The translations under genes and the position numbers were made by a program. Shown here piece after piece: positions 44,364 to 56,137 of a DNA stretch of 64,000 bases; position 1 is the stretch's first letter; each line of letters opens with the position of its first letter. Origin of the DNA: Eledone cirrhosa (Eukaryota; Mollusca; Cephalopoda; Octopoda; Eledonidae); the NCBI GenBank assembly GCA_964016885.1, contig OZ024743.1, positions 18,384,872-18,448,871 on the forward strand. The letters are read 5' to 3'. The notes below the pieces were generated by a model. The model was not told the DNA's origin and made no database searches. It saw nothing but the letters and a program-made list of their open reading frames with translations.

Positions 44364-45780
44364 CGATATTAAATAAATGGAAACTATATTTATAAAACCA
44401 TATTTATTTCATTATATATATTTCAGGGATATCATATTAAAAATATGTTATGCCTTCTTCAGACAAAATACAATATAAACAGTCTTATAAATAGATAGAT
44501 TTGACATACCTTTCAACTTCAACTTCCATTTAAAAAGTTGATTTGGTAGTGAAAAATATTAGGGACAGTTATAAAAAGAAAGAAAGAAAGAAAAAAAACG
44601 AAGAAAAAGAAGAAATGCATGCAACTAAATAGAGAGATATAGATATAGAGAGATAGATAGAGTGAAGAAATTCATGTAAAGAAACAGAGAGAGATATATA
44701 GAGAGAGGAAAACACACAGAGGGAGATAGATAGAGAGAGAGAGAGAGAAGAGAGAGAGAGAACAAATAGAGAGAGATAGATATAGATAGAGATAGAGAGA
44801 AAGAAAATAGGTAGTTGGGCACCAGTTGAATGACGTATCAATGATATATTTATTTATTTATTTATTTATTTATTTAGTTCTAGTATTAATGTAGAGAGAT
44901 ATATATGTGGTTAGGAGAGAAAACAGCCGTTACATAGAGAGAAAAGAAAAATATCCAGACATAAACGAAGCAGATTTAAAACATTATGTTTCATCAATGT
45001 AAAAATATCAATTCGTATGAATTAGGTATTATAATGTAAATATCAATATTCATGAATGAGACACGTATCAATAATGTGTGAAAAATAATGATCATATGTC
45101 TAGTTTAAAATTCCTAGGTTTATATCAGAGTTGAGAAAAATAGAAGGTTATCCCAGATTCGATACTATAGACATCCATGTGAATTTACGTGATCAACTCT
45201 CCAAATTCCTATTTCACATGAAAACATTCTCATTGTGCTATAAAAATTCTAGTATACATATATGTGTACATACACACAAATATATATAGAGTCTACATTA
45301 ATTTTAACAATACTATTCTTGTCTTTACTCTACATGATTATCGTTCAAGCATAAATAGAGAACAGATATCAATATATCAATAAAAATATCAGAAATATAA
45401 AAATAAAAAATATTAAAAATAAAAATATTAAAAATAAAACATAGTATGCCCCGCAAATCAACCACAGAGATCAACCCTTCAAAGTTAATTGACAATATAT
45501 TGCCAAGTTCGTTATAAGCATCAGAATCAAAAGCAGACAAAACCAAAATTATTTACCAAATCCTGTCTAGCAGAAAACATTCCAAAAGTTTAGGATACCC
45601 ATTTGATCTACAGATGGTCTTATATTTAATATAGAAGTTTTTCTAGTGTAAAATGTATTCGATATATTTGGAGCATCAGCTTTTAGGGTAGTTTAATTAT
45701 TCATGAAGAATGTTTAAAATAAAAAAGAAATCGAAAGATTTATCGGCGAGTTTCATAAATAATTATAAATCAAATTAAAT
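44336..45780. other. AT-rich DNA with a (GA)n-rich block
   Basis: (TA)n 44336-44363, AT-rich sequence, then a purine-rich GAGA/GATA block (44570-44810) and (TTTA)n (44848-44875). The stretch 45300-45780 may be the 3' region of the minus-strand PLE-B, but I cannot prove it. No host gene is seen. Confidence 0.5.
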
Positions 45781-45783
45781 ATA

Positions 45784-47437
45784 CTACATTTTAAATTTAT
45801 ATTTATATTTAAAAGTTGAGTTCAATCTATGTCTGCAGCAACTGAATAAATTTGTCCGTAAATTAAGGGAATTTTTAGATTTTAGTATAAAGAATATCTC
45901 CTCCGTGCAGAGGTCACATGTCTCAGAGGATGAATTAAAAGGAATCCCTCTTGAGACTATATTCCAAGCCGTCGAATATCCAACGTTATCATGCTTAAGT
46001 TGCCAGAGTAAGCCTGATAGTGATGTTGAAGATTTTTTGCTTGGATATGTGAAATAATTCTTGTGGTTATTATAGCGAAGTTTAAATTCTGTCGAGGTGG
46101 AACCAACGTAGTTAAAAGAATTTAAGTCCGTTTTAACATTACAGTTGTATATTATATTTTTAACTAAGCAATTGTTATTTAACGGACATTTAGATCTATC
46201 TCTACAGTTACATTTGTTTACTTGGATATTATTTATGCTATTATCGGTATTTTGGCTAGGTTTTAAATTCCTATTATTTATTCTATTAATATTTTGTGCT
46301 AAATTTTTGGTGGATGAGTAAGTTAATTTTATAGTATGTCTATTGAAAATTGAGTGATACCTATGTGTTCTAGGGAAGCGATTATCAAGAGCATTAAAAA
46401 ATAGTTTAGCGATGTGGGTTTTAATGTTTAGTGAGAGGGGGGGGGGGGGGCAAACCATATTATATTCCTAGTTCTATTTCTTTCTTGGCTTTTGGAATTA
46501 TTGTAATGCTTTCTATTATAGTTGTTAAAGTTGTTGCCGTAATTAAAATTGTTGTTATTTTGGTTAGTTTGTCTATTATTATCTATGTACATAATTTTAT
46601 CACTATATCCTGCTCTAGCTAACGCTTCATTGTAATACTGGGCTTTTTCGTCGAAAATCTTTTTATTAGATGAGATTCTAGAGATACGTTTTTGAACAGA
46701 GTTTACTATAGTATTTTTAACAGATCTGGGGTGGTTAGAGTTAAAGCTGACATAGTTTAAGTTTTCATTCAACTTGTGAAATGGATAGTGAAGACATGTG
46801 TTGAGATTTAATGTTACATCTAGGAAATTGACTATTCTATGGTTATTCTCAATTTCTATTTTTAGATTAAAGTAATTAAAAAATTGTGTAATTTGTTTTC
46901 TTTTTCTATTTAGTTCAGAGTTATTATTTTCAATAAGTAAAAGCATGTCATCTCTATATAAACCTTCGGTAGCACCGGGTATTTTCCTATGCAGCGAATT
47001 GATTATAAATAGGCCCACAAGGTCAGTTACCTGAGCTGAGTCGGATGATCCCATAGTAATGTCGAAATTGTTATCTCTATCTGCTCTGGTCCATAGTTGC
47101 TCATTAAATTCTATCAATGTTTTCCTAGCCGATAATATAATGTGCATTTCATTGCTAGTTAGGTCTGTATGTTTGAATGCGTAATTTAGTGCCTTATTTA
47201 GTAGATTAGAGGTAATAGATGAATAATAGTTAGCAATATCTAGTTGAATAAACTTATTATTATTGTTATATTTAATTTCTTTAAACCACTCAATAACCTC
47301 TCCAGTTCCCTTCCACAAGCTCAAGTTAGGTAAACAATTCAAGTTTTTAAGTTGCTGTATCACCCTGTCTAGAATGTTTTTGCTTAGTTTACCCAGGTCA
47401 GATTTTGATGGTGCAATCAATCTGACTGGCAGGTCAT

Positions 47438-47440
<3 letters not shown>
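45784..47440 (-). pseudogene. PLE-B ORF: divergent YRDD reverse transcriptase + GIY-YIG endonuclease
   Basis: It enters as [17 protein letters not shown] and then is open from 47420 to 46428. Motif A is FIQLDIANYYSSI (about 47250), the motif-B-like block is MGSSDSAQVTDLVGLF (about 47050), the catalytic box is GLYRDDMLLLI (about 46960), then VNFLDVTLNL (about 46830). The frame breaks at a run of about 14 G (46437-46450). The second part, 46458-45784, carries CNCRDRSKCPLNNNC (about 46210), NIIYNCNV, then NYVGSTSTEFKLRYNNH (YIG replaced by YVG) and CDLCTEE. The two parts would join by a single slip in the homopolymer. The 5' end is lost, so this copy is dead. Confidence 0.85.

Positions 47441-47443
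<3 letters not shown>
45784..47443 (-). mobile_element. PLE-B: Penelope-like element related to PLE-A, 5'-truncated at (TA)n
   Basis: A minus-strand fragment cut in the RT fingers by (TA)n at 47444-47606. The 3' boundary is not visible. The RT and endonuclease are recognisable homologues of PLE-A with the same unusual motifs. Confidence 0.85.
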
Positions 47444-47487
<44 letters not shown>

Positions 47488-47490
47488 TAT

Positions 47491-47538
<48 letters not shown>

Positions 47539-47549
47539 AAATATATATA

Positions 47550-47606
<57 letters not shown>
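47444..47606. repeat. (TA)n with AAATA interruptions
   Basis: Over 160 bp of TA-type repeat, the 5' flank of PLE-B. Confidence 0.97.
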
Positions 47607-47943
<337 letters not shown>

Positions 47944-48435
47944 GGACACGAAACTCCTTAAGGATCGTATGTCATTTACACTTAAAGCTGGTGGATCCCA
48001 TCTTCTTACCAGGGCTGAATACAGCAAACCTTTTCCCTAGACACACATATCGTGTTTTACTACCATCATGAAATAGGGAACGAGGGTCTAAACCTGGTGG
48101 ATGCCACACCTCCTCTTGTTAGAACAGCGCAAATTTCTATCAGAAATATTGTAAGAGATGGTATTGGTTATAGTAGTAGTATAGAAGCAGAATTATTATT
48201 GATCGACCTCTAAATTATTAAAAGTTCAAGACAGCCGTAACGGATACACATAGCATTCGTTCCGAAATTAATATATATCTGTAGTCAGTACAATAATGTA
48301 GTGATTAGAGATAAAGATTAATCTGGGCGAACGGCGGGTAACGGAACGAAACTTAGTCCTTGGGTTTTAGATGTTTTTAAATATTAATTGTTTTTTGGGT
48401 AATGGTCATATATGTATTCATAAATAAGACCTGAT
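47944..48435. other. Unassigned, less AT-rich sequence
   Basis: 47944-48130 is GC-shifted ('GGTGGATCCCATCTTCTTACC', 'CTGGTGGATGCCACACC') and may be a repeat fragment I do not recognise. The remainder is AT-rich. Confidence 0.35.
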
Positions 48436-48437
48436 CC

Positions 48438-48494
<57 letters not shown>

Positions 48495-48552
48495 AAATGA
48501 TAGATAGATATATAGATAGATAAATATATAGATAGATATATATATAGATAGA
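48436..48552. repeat. (TA)n and (TAGA)n at the 3' end of LINE-C
   Basis: (TA)n 48439-48491 then TAGA-type repeats to 48552. The latter probably form the 3' tail of LINE-C on the minus strand. Confidence 0.92.
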
Positions 48553-48786
48553 TTTCTTTATTAGCCACAAGGGCGCAACAAGAAAGGGGACAATACAAAG
48601 ACATGCCGGGGATTTTACATACAGTCCTGTAAAAAATATAAAAACAAACAATTTCAACAATCGAAATCCCCAATAGGGGGGAGGCGCCACAAATGGGTTG
48701 TTTAATACCCCGTCGATAGAACAACCCTCAACTCGAGGAGCGTGTTGTGCAAGTGCTGCTTTCTTCCTTTTGCTCTCTTCCTCAAC

Positions 48787-51700
48787 CTACAGGCTTATAA
48801 ACAGAGAAGGCCCAATCACTCGGGCCATTTTCGCTTCATTCACCCACCTTTCAGTAAATTTACTGGGGTGCAGTGCCTCTCTCTCCACCCTGATTCTCCT
48901 TCTAAAGTGATACTTAAAGAAGGGAATCAATTGTTGTCCGGAGAGAAAGGCATCTGTCCTCAGTCCTCTCAACCTCGTCCACCATATAACTTCTTTCACC
49001 ATAGCCACCGTACAGAGGAAAACCGCCTCTCTTTCGTTTTTGAAAGAGTCTGGCGGTTTGATCCTTACTATGGACTCGGCAGTCAACTGTATTTGTCCCA
49101 TACGCGACAGCAGTTGTTCTGCATAGTTCCACAGGTCGCTTACGCCCGGGCAGTGTACAATTGCGTGCAGAACTGTTTCAATGTCCTGCGCACATCTTGG
49201 ACACGTCCTCTTGGAAGGATCCCTGCCAAGGCGTCCGTGCCTGTAGATCTTGTCACGAACCGGTAGAGCTCCTCGGTAGGACTGCCAGGCTAGGGACCTC
49301 TGGAAGTTGTCCATAGGTCCAGGGCGGAAAGTCCTACCAAACATACTGGTGAGCTCATCGTCTTCGACGCCCAGAGTCTCTCCGAGAACGTCGTCGCCCT
49401 TGTAACGTACAATCCCTCTATAGAATGTCGAAGTGGAGTCTCCACTGATTGCTGCCCCCGCTTGCCAGAGGACTGTGAGCGCCTGAGCGCATTCAATGTG
49501 CCAGGCGCCCATCGTTTTCGGTCTTTTCTTCACCCAGGACTGCAGTTCCGTTAACGAGACGAGCTGTGGAAAAGCCTGTCTCACAAACGGTGCCCACACC
49601 GGTTGGGGGTCGGTGAGGAATACCTGGAGATGCCGCAGCCTCAGCGCATGTTTGCGCATCATCAGCCACGGCATTCCCAGCCCTCCGTTGGAAGGGTGCT
49701 GACAGCAGACGGATCTCCTCACCAGCGGAGCCTGCTTCTTCCACAGAAACTGGAAGAGCATGCGTTCCATCTTGGCGAGGTGTTCACGGGGACAAGGCAC
49801 GACAGTCAAGCGGTAGTAGATGACGGACGCTATGAAAGTGTTCGCCACCTCCGCTCGACCTTTCAAGGACAGTTTGCACTCTGCCCACTTCTGAGTGAGT
49901 GCAAACACCTTGGCCGTGACCTCGTTCCAGTTTTTCTCCACCTGGAGATCTGGACCGAACCAGACCCCGAGCAATTTCACCGGTCCGTCCGTCCAGCGTC
50001 CAACGACGCTGTCGGATGTCATCGGTTTGCCTCTCCACGTACCGAGTTACAAACCGACAGACTTGTCTGGGTTTAGTTTTGCTCCCGTCAGCGTTTCGTA
50101 TTCTTTCAGTATGTTGCCGATCACCCCGATTTCCGAGGTGCTCGACACCATTACTGTGACGTCGTCGGCATAAGCCGACGCCGCTTTGCGCAGTCCCGGT
50201 TCTAGGGGGATGCCCTGCAACAGCTCCAATTTCCGCAGTAGTGGCTCTAGAGTCAATACATACAGAATGGAGGAGAGAGGGCATCCCTGTCGAATGGAAC
50301 GCGTGATTGCGAACGGCTCCGATAGGTAGCCGTTCACCTTGACCCTCGAGCAGATGCTGGTGTGCATCGCCTCGATCCATCCTCTGAACACGGGACCGAA
50401 ACCGGCCGCCGTGAGAACCGCTTCCAAGTATCGATGGTCGACCCTATCGAATGCCTTAGACTGATCCAAGTTGATCAGAGCCCCACCGAAGCCGGGTTTA
50501 CTACCCACCCTCTCTATGATGTATCGCATGAGGTGGAGGTTGTCGTGTATGGACCTGGTCGGGATTGCACACGTTTGCGCTTTCCCTACCAGGTTCTCGA
50601 CGACAAGCGCCAACCTCGTCGCTAGCACCTTGGCTAATATCTTTAACTCTGTGTTGTGCAGAGTTATGGGCCTGAAGTTGTTAATTTCGTCCCCCTTGTT
50701 CTCGTCTTTCCTGATCAGCGTTACTACGCCCTTGCCTGCAGAACTGGGAATTCTCCCGTTCTGCTGCCAATTGCAGTAGACGGCTTCGAGGACGCCAGAG
50801 AACAAGTCCGGCATGCCTATGTAAAATTCGTAGGGTAGACCATCTAGACCGGGTGACTTGCGTTTCCCGCAGCGGCCCAGAGCGTCCCGTATCTCAGTGT
50901 CCGTGATCGGTCTTTCGCAGAACTCGGCGTCCGTGTTCGAGAGACGCGGCAGGCCGTCGAGGTATGAACTAAAGTCCATTGCCCCGTTCGGCTCACCGTC
51001 GTTCTGCTCAAACAGTCGCGCAAAGTGCCGCTGAAAGGCCGCGCACATTTGCTTGGGGTCAAGTAGCACGCGTCCGTTTTGGTCTTTCAAAGACCGAATC
51101 GTGGACTTGTTGCCATATTTTGCCTCCGCCACTCGGGCCCAGCTGACAGCTTTCGCTCCTTCGTTTCCTAGAGCACGTGTTTTGCTTCTGACCACGCAGC
51201 CTTCGTGTTTCGCATCGAAGAACTGGTCCAGTGCCGTTCTCTACGCTAACACTCTAGCCGCGTTGCCACTTCTAAGTGCCTCCTCTACCTTGGCTACTAG
51301 TTCTCTTTCTATTCTGTTTTTCTCTAAGGCTAACTCTCTGCTATACCCTATCGATTCTATTATAATTGCTTTCTTGAGAGAGTAGCACCATCTATTGTTC
51401 ACGATGGCTCCCGTTAACTGTTGCTTGACTAGTTTACTTATCCGTTCACTGTAAGCTTTACGTGCCGGCAACGACACGTTCAGCTTCCAGTATCCGGGAC
51501 CCTGTCTATGTATTCTATCACGGTTGACTAAGCAGACGACTAACTTGTGATCTGAATAGGCAACCATGTGCATTCGTGGACAGCTTAACATATCCTTGTC
51601 CCTTCTCTAATGAAGAACCTATCTAAATACGATCTAGATGTCCCACTGCGGTTTACCCACGTCCACTGTGGTGCAGTCGGGAAATCCAGTCGATACCTGT

Positions 51701-52232
51701 CGGCCAGTTGGAATTGGCCGATTAAAGTTTTGAAGCTGTTGCACCCCGCTCTACTGGGACATGCTCCCACATAGTCCCATCGTGCATCTAGGATACCATT
51801 CCAGTCCCCCGCTAAAAGTAAGGAGCGAGACGTTCCCTGAAAAGACTCTAGACGCTTAAAGAAGTCTGGCCGTGATTGCGATTGCCCGGTCGGGGCATAA
51901 ACGGCCACCAGTCTGAAGGCTCCGCCTCCGATACTGTTCACGTCTAGGACTACCAGTCTACCCTCCGGGTCCAAGTGTACTTGCTGTACTCCGACGTCCA
52001 GGTTCTTCCGAAACATAACAGCCACTCCACCTCCACCTCCTGGCTGACAGAGAGATGCGTAGATCTCAAAGTCGTCGAAAATGGGGGTTAGTTGCTGCCT
52101 GTTGTGGATTCTGGACTCGGTGATGGCTATCACATCCATACTGTGTGACCTAAGGTCGTTTAAAAGTTGGCCCTGTTTCCAGGGCATCCCTAGGCCACGC
52201 ACATTCACGGTTCCAACTCGTAAACCAGCCAT
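48787..52232 (-). pseudogene. LINE-C ORF2: endonuclease / reverse transcriptase, three lesions
   Basis: The Met at 52232 gives MAGLRVGTVNVRGLG. The APE domain runs to 51590 (AITESRIHN, VAVYAPTG, GDWNGILDARWD, SYLDRFF). A one-base frameshift at about 51590 leads to YSDHK, and from there one frame continues to the stop at 48787, broken only by TAG 51241-51243 and TAA 50047-50049. RT motifs are complete: KSPGLDGLPYEFY, LINLDQSKAFDRVDH (about 50480-50435), IRQGCPLSSILYVLTLEPLL (about 50300-50240) and the catalytic SAYADDVTV (about 50190-50160). The C-terminal block is CPRCAQDIETVLHAIVHC (about 49205-49150). About 1,150 codons in total, as expected for such LINEs. Confidence 0.92.
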
Positions 52233-52285
52233 GTTGGTGAAGAAAAGTTGGAGAAAAAGGACGAAATGTGCACTTACCTTTTCGT

Positions 52286-54152
52286 TTACTGGAGATCGGG
52301 TTGTTCAATCTCCATTTGGGTGCTGGATGGGGTGTTGGGTGGGGTGGGGAAACCTTTCAATAGGACGCGGTTGATGGGTTTGTGGCAGGGGTTGCCCCCG
52401 TCCTGTGAACATTTAATTTTCAGGTATTTATAGGTTTCCATAGAAACCCTTATAAGTTTAAGGTGTGGAGACGATTCTGCCTTGACGAAAGTTTTGCCCT
52501 CCGTCTCCACCTTGGGGTTTTGGGAGATGACCTCCATCAAACTCTTGTTGTTTGTGTTGATGTATGCGTATTGTTGTTTGTGTTTTTGTTGTATTGTTTT
52601 AGTTTGTTGTTCATCCGGGAGTTTTCTTTTTATGGTGGGTGCTTGTGTTTGGGGTGGTGTTGGTGCTGGTTTTGCTGATAGGGGGATGTTTGACTGTGGT
52701 GTTGTTTGTGTTGTTGTTTGTGTCTGTGGTTGTGTGTTGGTGTTGGTGATTGGAGTTTTTGGGGATTTTGTGGTGTCTCTTTTTTTGTTTTTTGGATTTC
52801 CGCGGTTCTCCCTCTTCTTCACTTAAAGAAGGAGAAGCAGCTTCATCCGTCGATGAATAATCATCGTCAGGTGTGTGGGGTAAGGGTATGTTGTGTGGTG
52901 GTGGTGGTATTTCGGTATGTGTGTTTGTGGTAGTGTTTGATGGAGTGGGATGGAGTGGGGATGTGTTCTTCAGGGGTGTTGTCTCTGTTTTTTCTGTTGT
53001 TGTTGGTTGAGTGTCTGTTTGTTTTGGTGTGGTTGCTCGTTTCGTCTGTCGTTGTACTTGTGGTGGTGGTGGTGGTTGTTTTGGTGTTGGTGTTGGTAAT
53101 AGCGTTTTTTTTATGATCTTGCTGTTGTGTGTTTGTGGACAAGAGGCTTTTAGGTGAGATGTGCTACCACAGCGAAAGCAGTGAAATTTTCTTCCTTCTA
53201 CCGAAATTTTTATTTTGTTGTTATTATCAATAACGACTCTTTCGGATATTTTGGAGATTCTCTCCGGTTTCATTTGCAACAGAATCTCCAAATCGGTGCC
53301 CGCCCACCTTTGTCGAATGGATTTTCGTATCGAAAGTATTATGTCTGTTTCTGGCTCTACGAAGCCAGCCAAGATCCACCAGATGTTAATGCTTGGAGGT
53401 ATGTTTTTTATTTTTATTTTTTGTGTCCTTTTCCCCATGTATGTAGGGAAAAAGGTGTATGCTTTTGACACTATTGGTGTCACAGAGTGTTTTTGGGCCA
53501 GTGCCTCGCTTTTAAACAGTACGGAAACACTTCCGTACTGTTTTCCTCGCTGGAGAAAATCGACATTTCCTAGAATCTCCTTGAAAGAATCTTCTATATC
53601 TGACTGATTAACAAATGTCGGTTTTCTTGACGAATTTGACACAGTCCTAAAAGTGACTGATCGGCGGTTTGTGTCTTCCTTTATTTCAAGGGGTGAGTTA
53701 ATTCTAAACCCACCTCTTTCTTCAAAAGTTACAAATTTTCTCCCTTGCTGGAGCATATCTCTTGCGTTGGAGATATCAAGATTTATAAAATCTTGTTTCT
53801 TGTTGACTGTGTCAGCGAAAGACATTTTCTTTTTTTGTGTGATGTTGTTGTTAATAATGATGTTATCGTTGTTGGAAATTTTATGTGTAGATGTATCTGT
53901 AGAGTTGTTGATGTCTTTTTCATGTGTATGTATGTCAATGGTTTTTTTTGCCGTGTTTTCCCGTGTGTTATTGTCATTTTTCTCCGCTTCGGCGGTAGAA
54001 ATTGTAACATTTTCAAATGTTGATATATTTTTTTCTCTTGTGACAGTATCTATGGCAACGTCCATAGCAGCAGAAGCAGATATAACGTTAATATCTGCCT
54101 CTTTCTCTCTCTTTTCTCTATTAACGTTCTCCAGCGTTCTAGTGTTGCTCAA
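52286..54152 (-). pseudogene. LINE-C ORF1: zinc-knuckle protein, one frameshift
   Basis: From the Met at 54152 (MSNTRTLENVNREKREKEAD) an uninterrupted frame runs 513 codons. It covers a Thr/Asn-rich N-terminus, a central RNA-recognition-like domain (about 53700-53250) and a CX2CX4HX4C knuckle (CFRCGSTSHLKASC, about 53190-53150), then a Pro/Thr-rich linker. The conserved C-terminal segment (YAYINTNNKSL to KYLKIKC) lies in another frame (52822-52286), so a single frameshift at about 52800, inside an acidic-to-basic stretch, separates the two. The stop at 52286 is 53 nt before ORF2. The product should bind the LINE RNA in the cytoplasm. Confidence 0.88.
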
Positions 54153-54177
54153 GTTTTTTTACTTTGTAAATAAAATG

Positions 54178-54235
54178 TTCGCCCCTACAGGGGCGAAAAA
54201 TGGGATTACCACCCAGCTGACAATTCAGCTTGGGG
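54178..54235 (-). promoter_or_regulatory. Two tandem hairpins in the LINE-C 5' UTR
   Basis: TTCGCCCC-TACA-GGGGCGAA (54178-54197) is a perfect 8-bp stem with a 4-nt loop. AGCTGA-CAAT-TCAGCT (54215-54230) is a 6-bp stem that extends with ACCC/GGGT after a one-base bulge. Both lie within 90 bases upstream of the ORF1 start. The role is unknown; I infer an RNA structure for packaging, translation or template recognition. Confidence 0.6.
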
Positions 54236-54240
54236 GTTAA

Positions 54241-54697
54241 TCTACAAAGTGTTGTATTTTTTTCAAACAATTAGATCGGTTTTTTGCATAGAAATTAACA
54301 AAAAACTTAGCGGCGATATTCCACACGTTAAACAGAAAGAGAGATAGATAGATAGATATAGATATAGATATATATAGATAGGTAGATAGATAGATATAGT
54401 TAGGGATTTTTTAACGTTCAGTTACTGTAGGTTTTGTCATTACCATGACAGAAGTCTGACAAGCTTTGGATTCCAGATTCGGGCCAGATCGATACAGACC
54501 GAAACTTGAGCTGATCAAACGCGAAACGCGCGTCACAACTCAAAAATATAATAAAGACTTAACACGCCTTCATTGTTATTGATAGTGTATAAATATATAG
54601 TAATAATAACAAATTTTAAAACTAAACTCCAAAGATGGCTCGGTAAGGCTCGTTAAGGGTGAAAGTAGCGATTCTTTGCTGGAAATTTAATATGTTA

Positions 54698-54700
<3 letters not shown>
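54241..54700. other. AT-rich DNA with a decayed pLTR-like fragment
   Basis: (GATA)n-like 54335-54400. Then 54400-54560 is less AT-rich and contains CTGATCA (54511-54517) and GAAACGCGCGTC (54523-54534). The latter matches the 3' half of Penelope-type hammerheads, with ACGCGCGT self-complementary and flanking TTGAG/CTCAA able to pair. The catalytic G of the first box is replaced, so it is inactive. Around 54650-54700 lies a copy of the repeat seen at 44207-44240. Confidence 0.45.
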
Positions 54701-54705
<5 letters not shown>

Positions 54706-54750
<45 letters not shown>

Positions 54751-54808
54751 GTAGTAGTAGTAGTAGTAGTAATAATAATAATAATAAGAAGAAGAAGAAG
54801 AATAATAA

Positions 54809-54854
<46 letters not shown>

Positions 54855-54859
54855 CTAAA
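54706..54859. repeat. (TA)n, (TAG)n, (TAA)n, (GAA)n compound array
   Basis: Four different simple repeats in succession, ending in about 12 TAA units directly at the R4-4 coding sequence. Confidence 0.96.
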
Positions 54860-55915
54860 ATATGTTCCACAAGAGGAATGATGTCGATAGACTCTACTTA
54901 AGGAGATCTGAAGGTGGAAGAGGTCTTTTCAGCATAGAGGACTGTGTTCAGATGGAGAAAAACAACCTACACAAATACGTGACTGATAGTAAGGAGCCAA
55001 TGCTCAGAACTGTACTGAAAGAGGGGACAATAGGCCAGGGGATGTCCAAGGAGGAAATAACATCCAGGAGAAAGAGCAGCCTTCAGGAAAAATCCCTTCA
55101 TAGTACCTTCTTTGAGAAAACTGAATTTAGAAATCCACAGACATAGAACTGGTTGAAAAGAGGAGACCTTAAAAAGGCTACAGAAGGAATGTTAATGGCT
55201 GCGCAGGAGAAGGCCCTCAAAACGAAGTGGTTGAAACACCACATTTACAAGGAGGAGGCTAGCCCACTGTGCAGGATCTGTGGAGAGAGAGAGGAGACTG
55301 TGGCTCACATTGTATGCGAGTGTAAACACCTAGCCCAGACTCACTATAAGGGCTGGAGACATGATGTGATGGGCAGGGTGATCCACTGGCACCTATGCAA
55401 AGTAAACAATTTACCACATTCTGAGAAGTGGTATGAGCATAAGCCAGAGGCGGTGATAGAAAACGATCAGGTGAAGGTGCTGTGTGATTTTAGGATACAG
55501 ACGGACAAGAAACTGGAACACAATAGACCTGACCTGGTGGTTTTGGACAAAGAAAAAAGATCGTGCCTGATTGTGGATGTGGCCTGCCCATTCGACACGA
55601 GAGTGCAAAAGAAGGAGAGGGAGAAAATTAACCGATACCAGGACTTAAAGTGGGAAGTAAAAAGGATTTGGAACTGCCACGAAGTCAAAGTGATCCCGAT
55701 TGTCATAGGCGCACTAGGGACTATCTCAAAAAGTTTCCAGGGATGGTTAAAGAAAATTGGCCCCTTCACGCTTTTTGGAACGCGTCAAAAATCATGCTTG
55801 CTGGGAACAGCAAGAACCCTCCGATACGTCCTGAATATCTGAGGCTGCAGGTAGTGTATTGATATTCATTTCAACAAACTTTCCAGTTAACTAACATCAA
55901 TGACTGAGACTCAAA
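54860..55915 (+). mobile_element. R4-4: R4/Dong-like element, 5'-truncated
   Basis: A plus-strand 3' part flanked by (TAA)n on the 5' side (54780-54859) and TAA-rich sequence on the 3' side (about 55916-55952). It is the same family as R4-3, distinct from R4-1 and R4-2. Confidence 0.86.
54862..55842 (+). pseudogene. R4-4 ORF: RT C-terminus + restriction-like endonuclease, one stop
   Basis: A single frame of 327 codons interrupted once, by TAG at 55144-55146. It begins in the thumb (RNDVDRLYLRRSEGGRG, parallel to RINLPRKEGGRG in R4-1). It continues with AQEKALKTKW, the zinc-binding CRICGEREETVAHIVCEC (about 55275-55325), the linker WHLCKVNNLPHSEKWYEH, and the endonuclease core NRPDLVVLDKEKRSCLIVDV (about 55525-55585), with RPD and the following acidic and Lys residues in place. 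It ends LRYVLNI. It nicks target DNA for target-primed reverse transcription in this group. The reverse transcriptase body is missing. Confidence 0.87.
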
Positions 55916-55944
55916 GAGTAATAACAATGATAATAATAGTAATA

Positions 55945-56079
55945 ATAATAAATGTGAAGACTAAAATCCAAAGAGGGTTCGATAAGGATAAATATATATC
56001 AAATATATAAGAACCGTAGAGCTAATATTTATTAAAATAACATTACATTTCTTTGCTTAAACTTTAATCTGTTATTTTA

Positions 56080-56085
<6 letters not shown>
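55945..56085. repeat. Copy of the 43.98-44.33 kb dispersed repeat
   Basis: 55948-56043 is the reverse complement of about 44234-44327 ('CTAAAATCCAAAGAGGG', 'AAGAACCGTAGAGC'). 56050-56080 repeats TTTGCTTAAACTTTAATCTG in direct orientation. The parts are therefore rearranged as a snapback, again against (TA)n. Confidence 0.75.

Positions 56086-56134
<49 letters not shown>
56086..56134. repeat. (TA)n microsatellite
   Basis: About 24 TA units. Confidence 0.96.

Positions 56135-56137
<3 letters not shown>

Larger units (their letters stand above)
48553..54240 (-). mobile_element. LINE-C: nearly intact APE-type LINE
   Basis: A minus-strand, full-length element of about 5.7 kb: 5' UTR with two hairpins (54178-54235), ORF1, a 53-nt gap, ORF2 and a 3' UTR ending in GCCCTTGTGGCTAATAAAG. 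It is related to LINE-A and LINE-B, but each protein differs substantially, so it is a separate family. It has only about two frameshifts and two stops in all. Confidence 0.9.
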
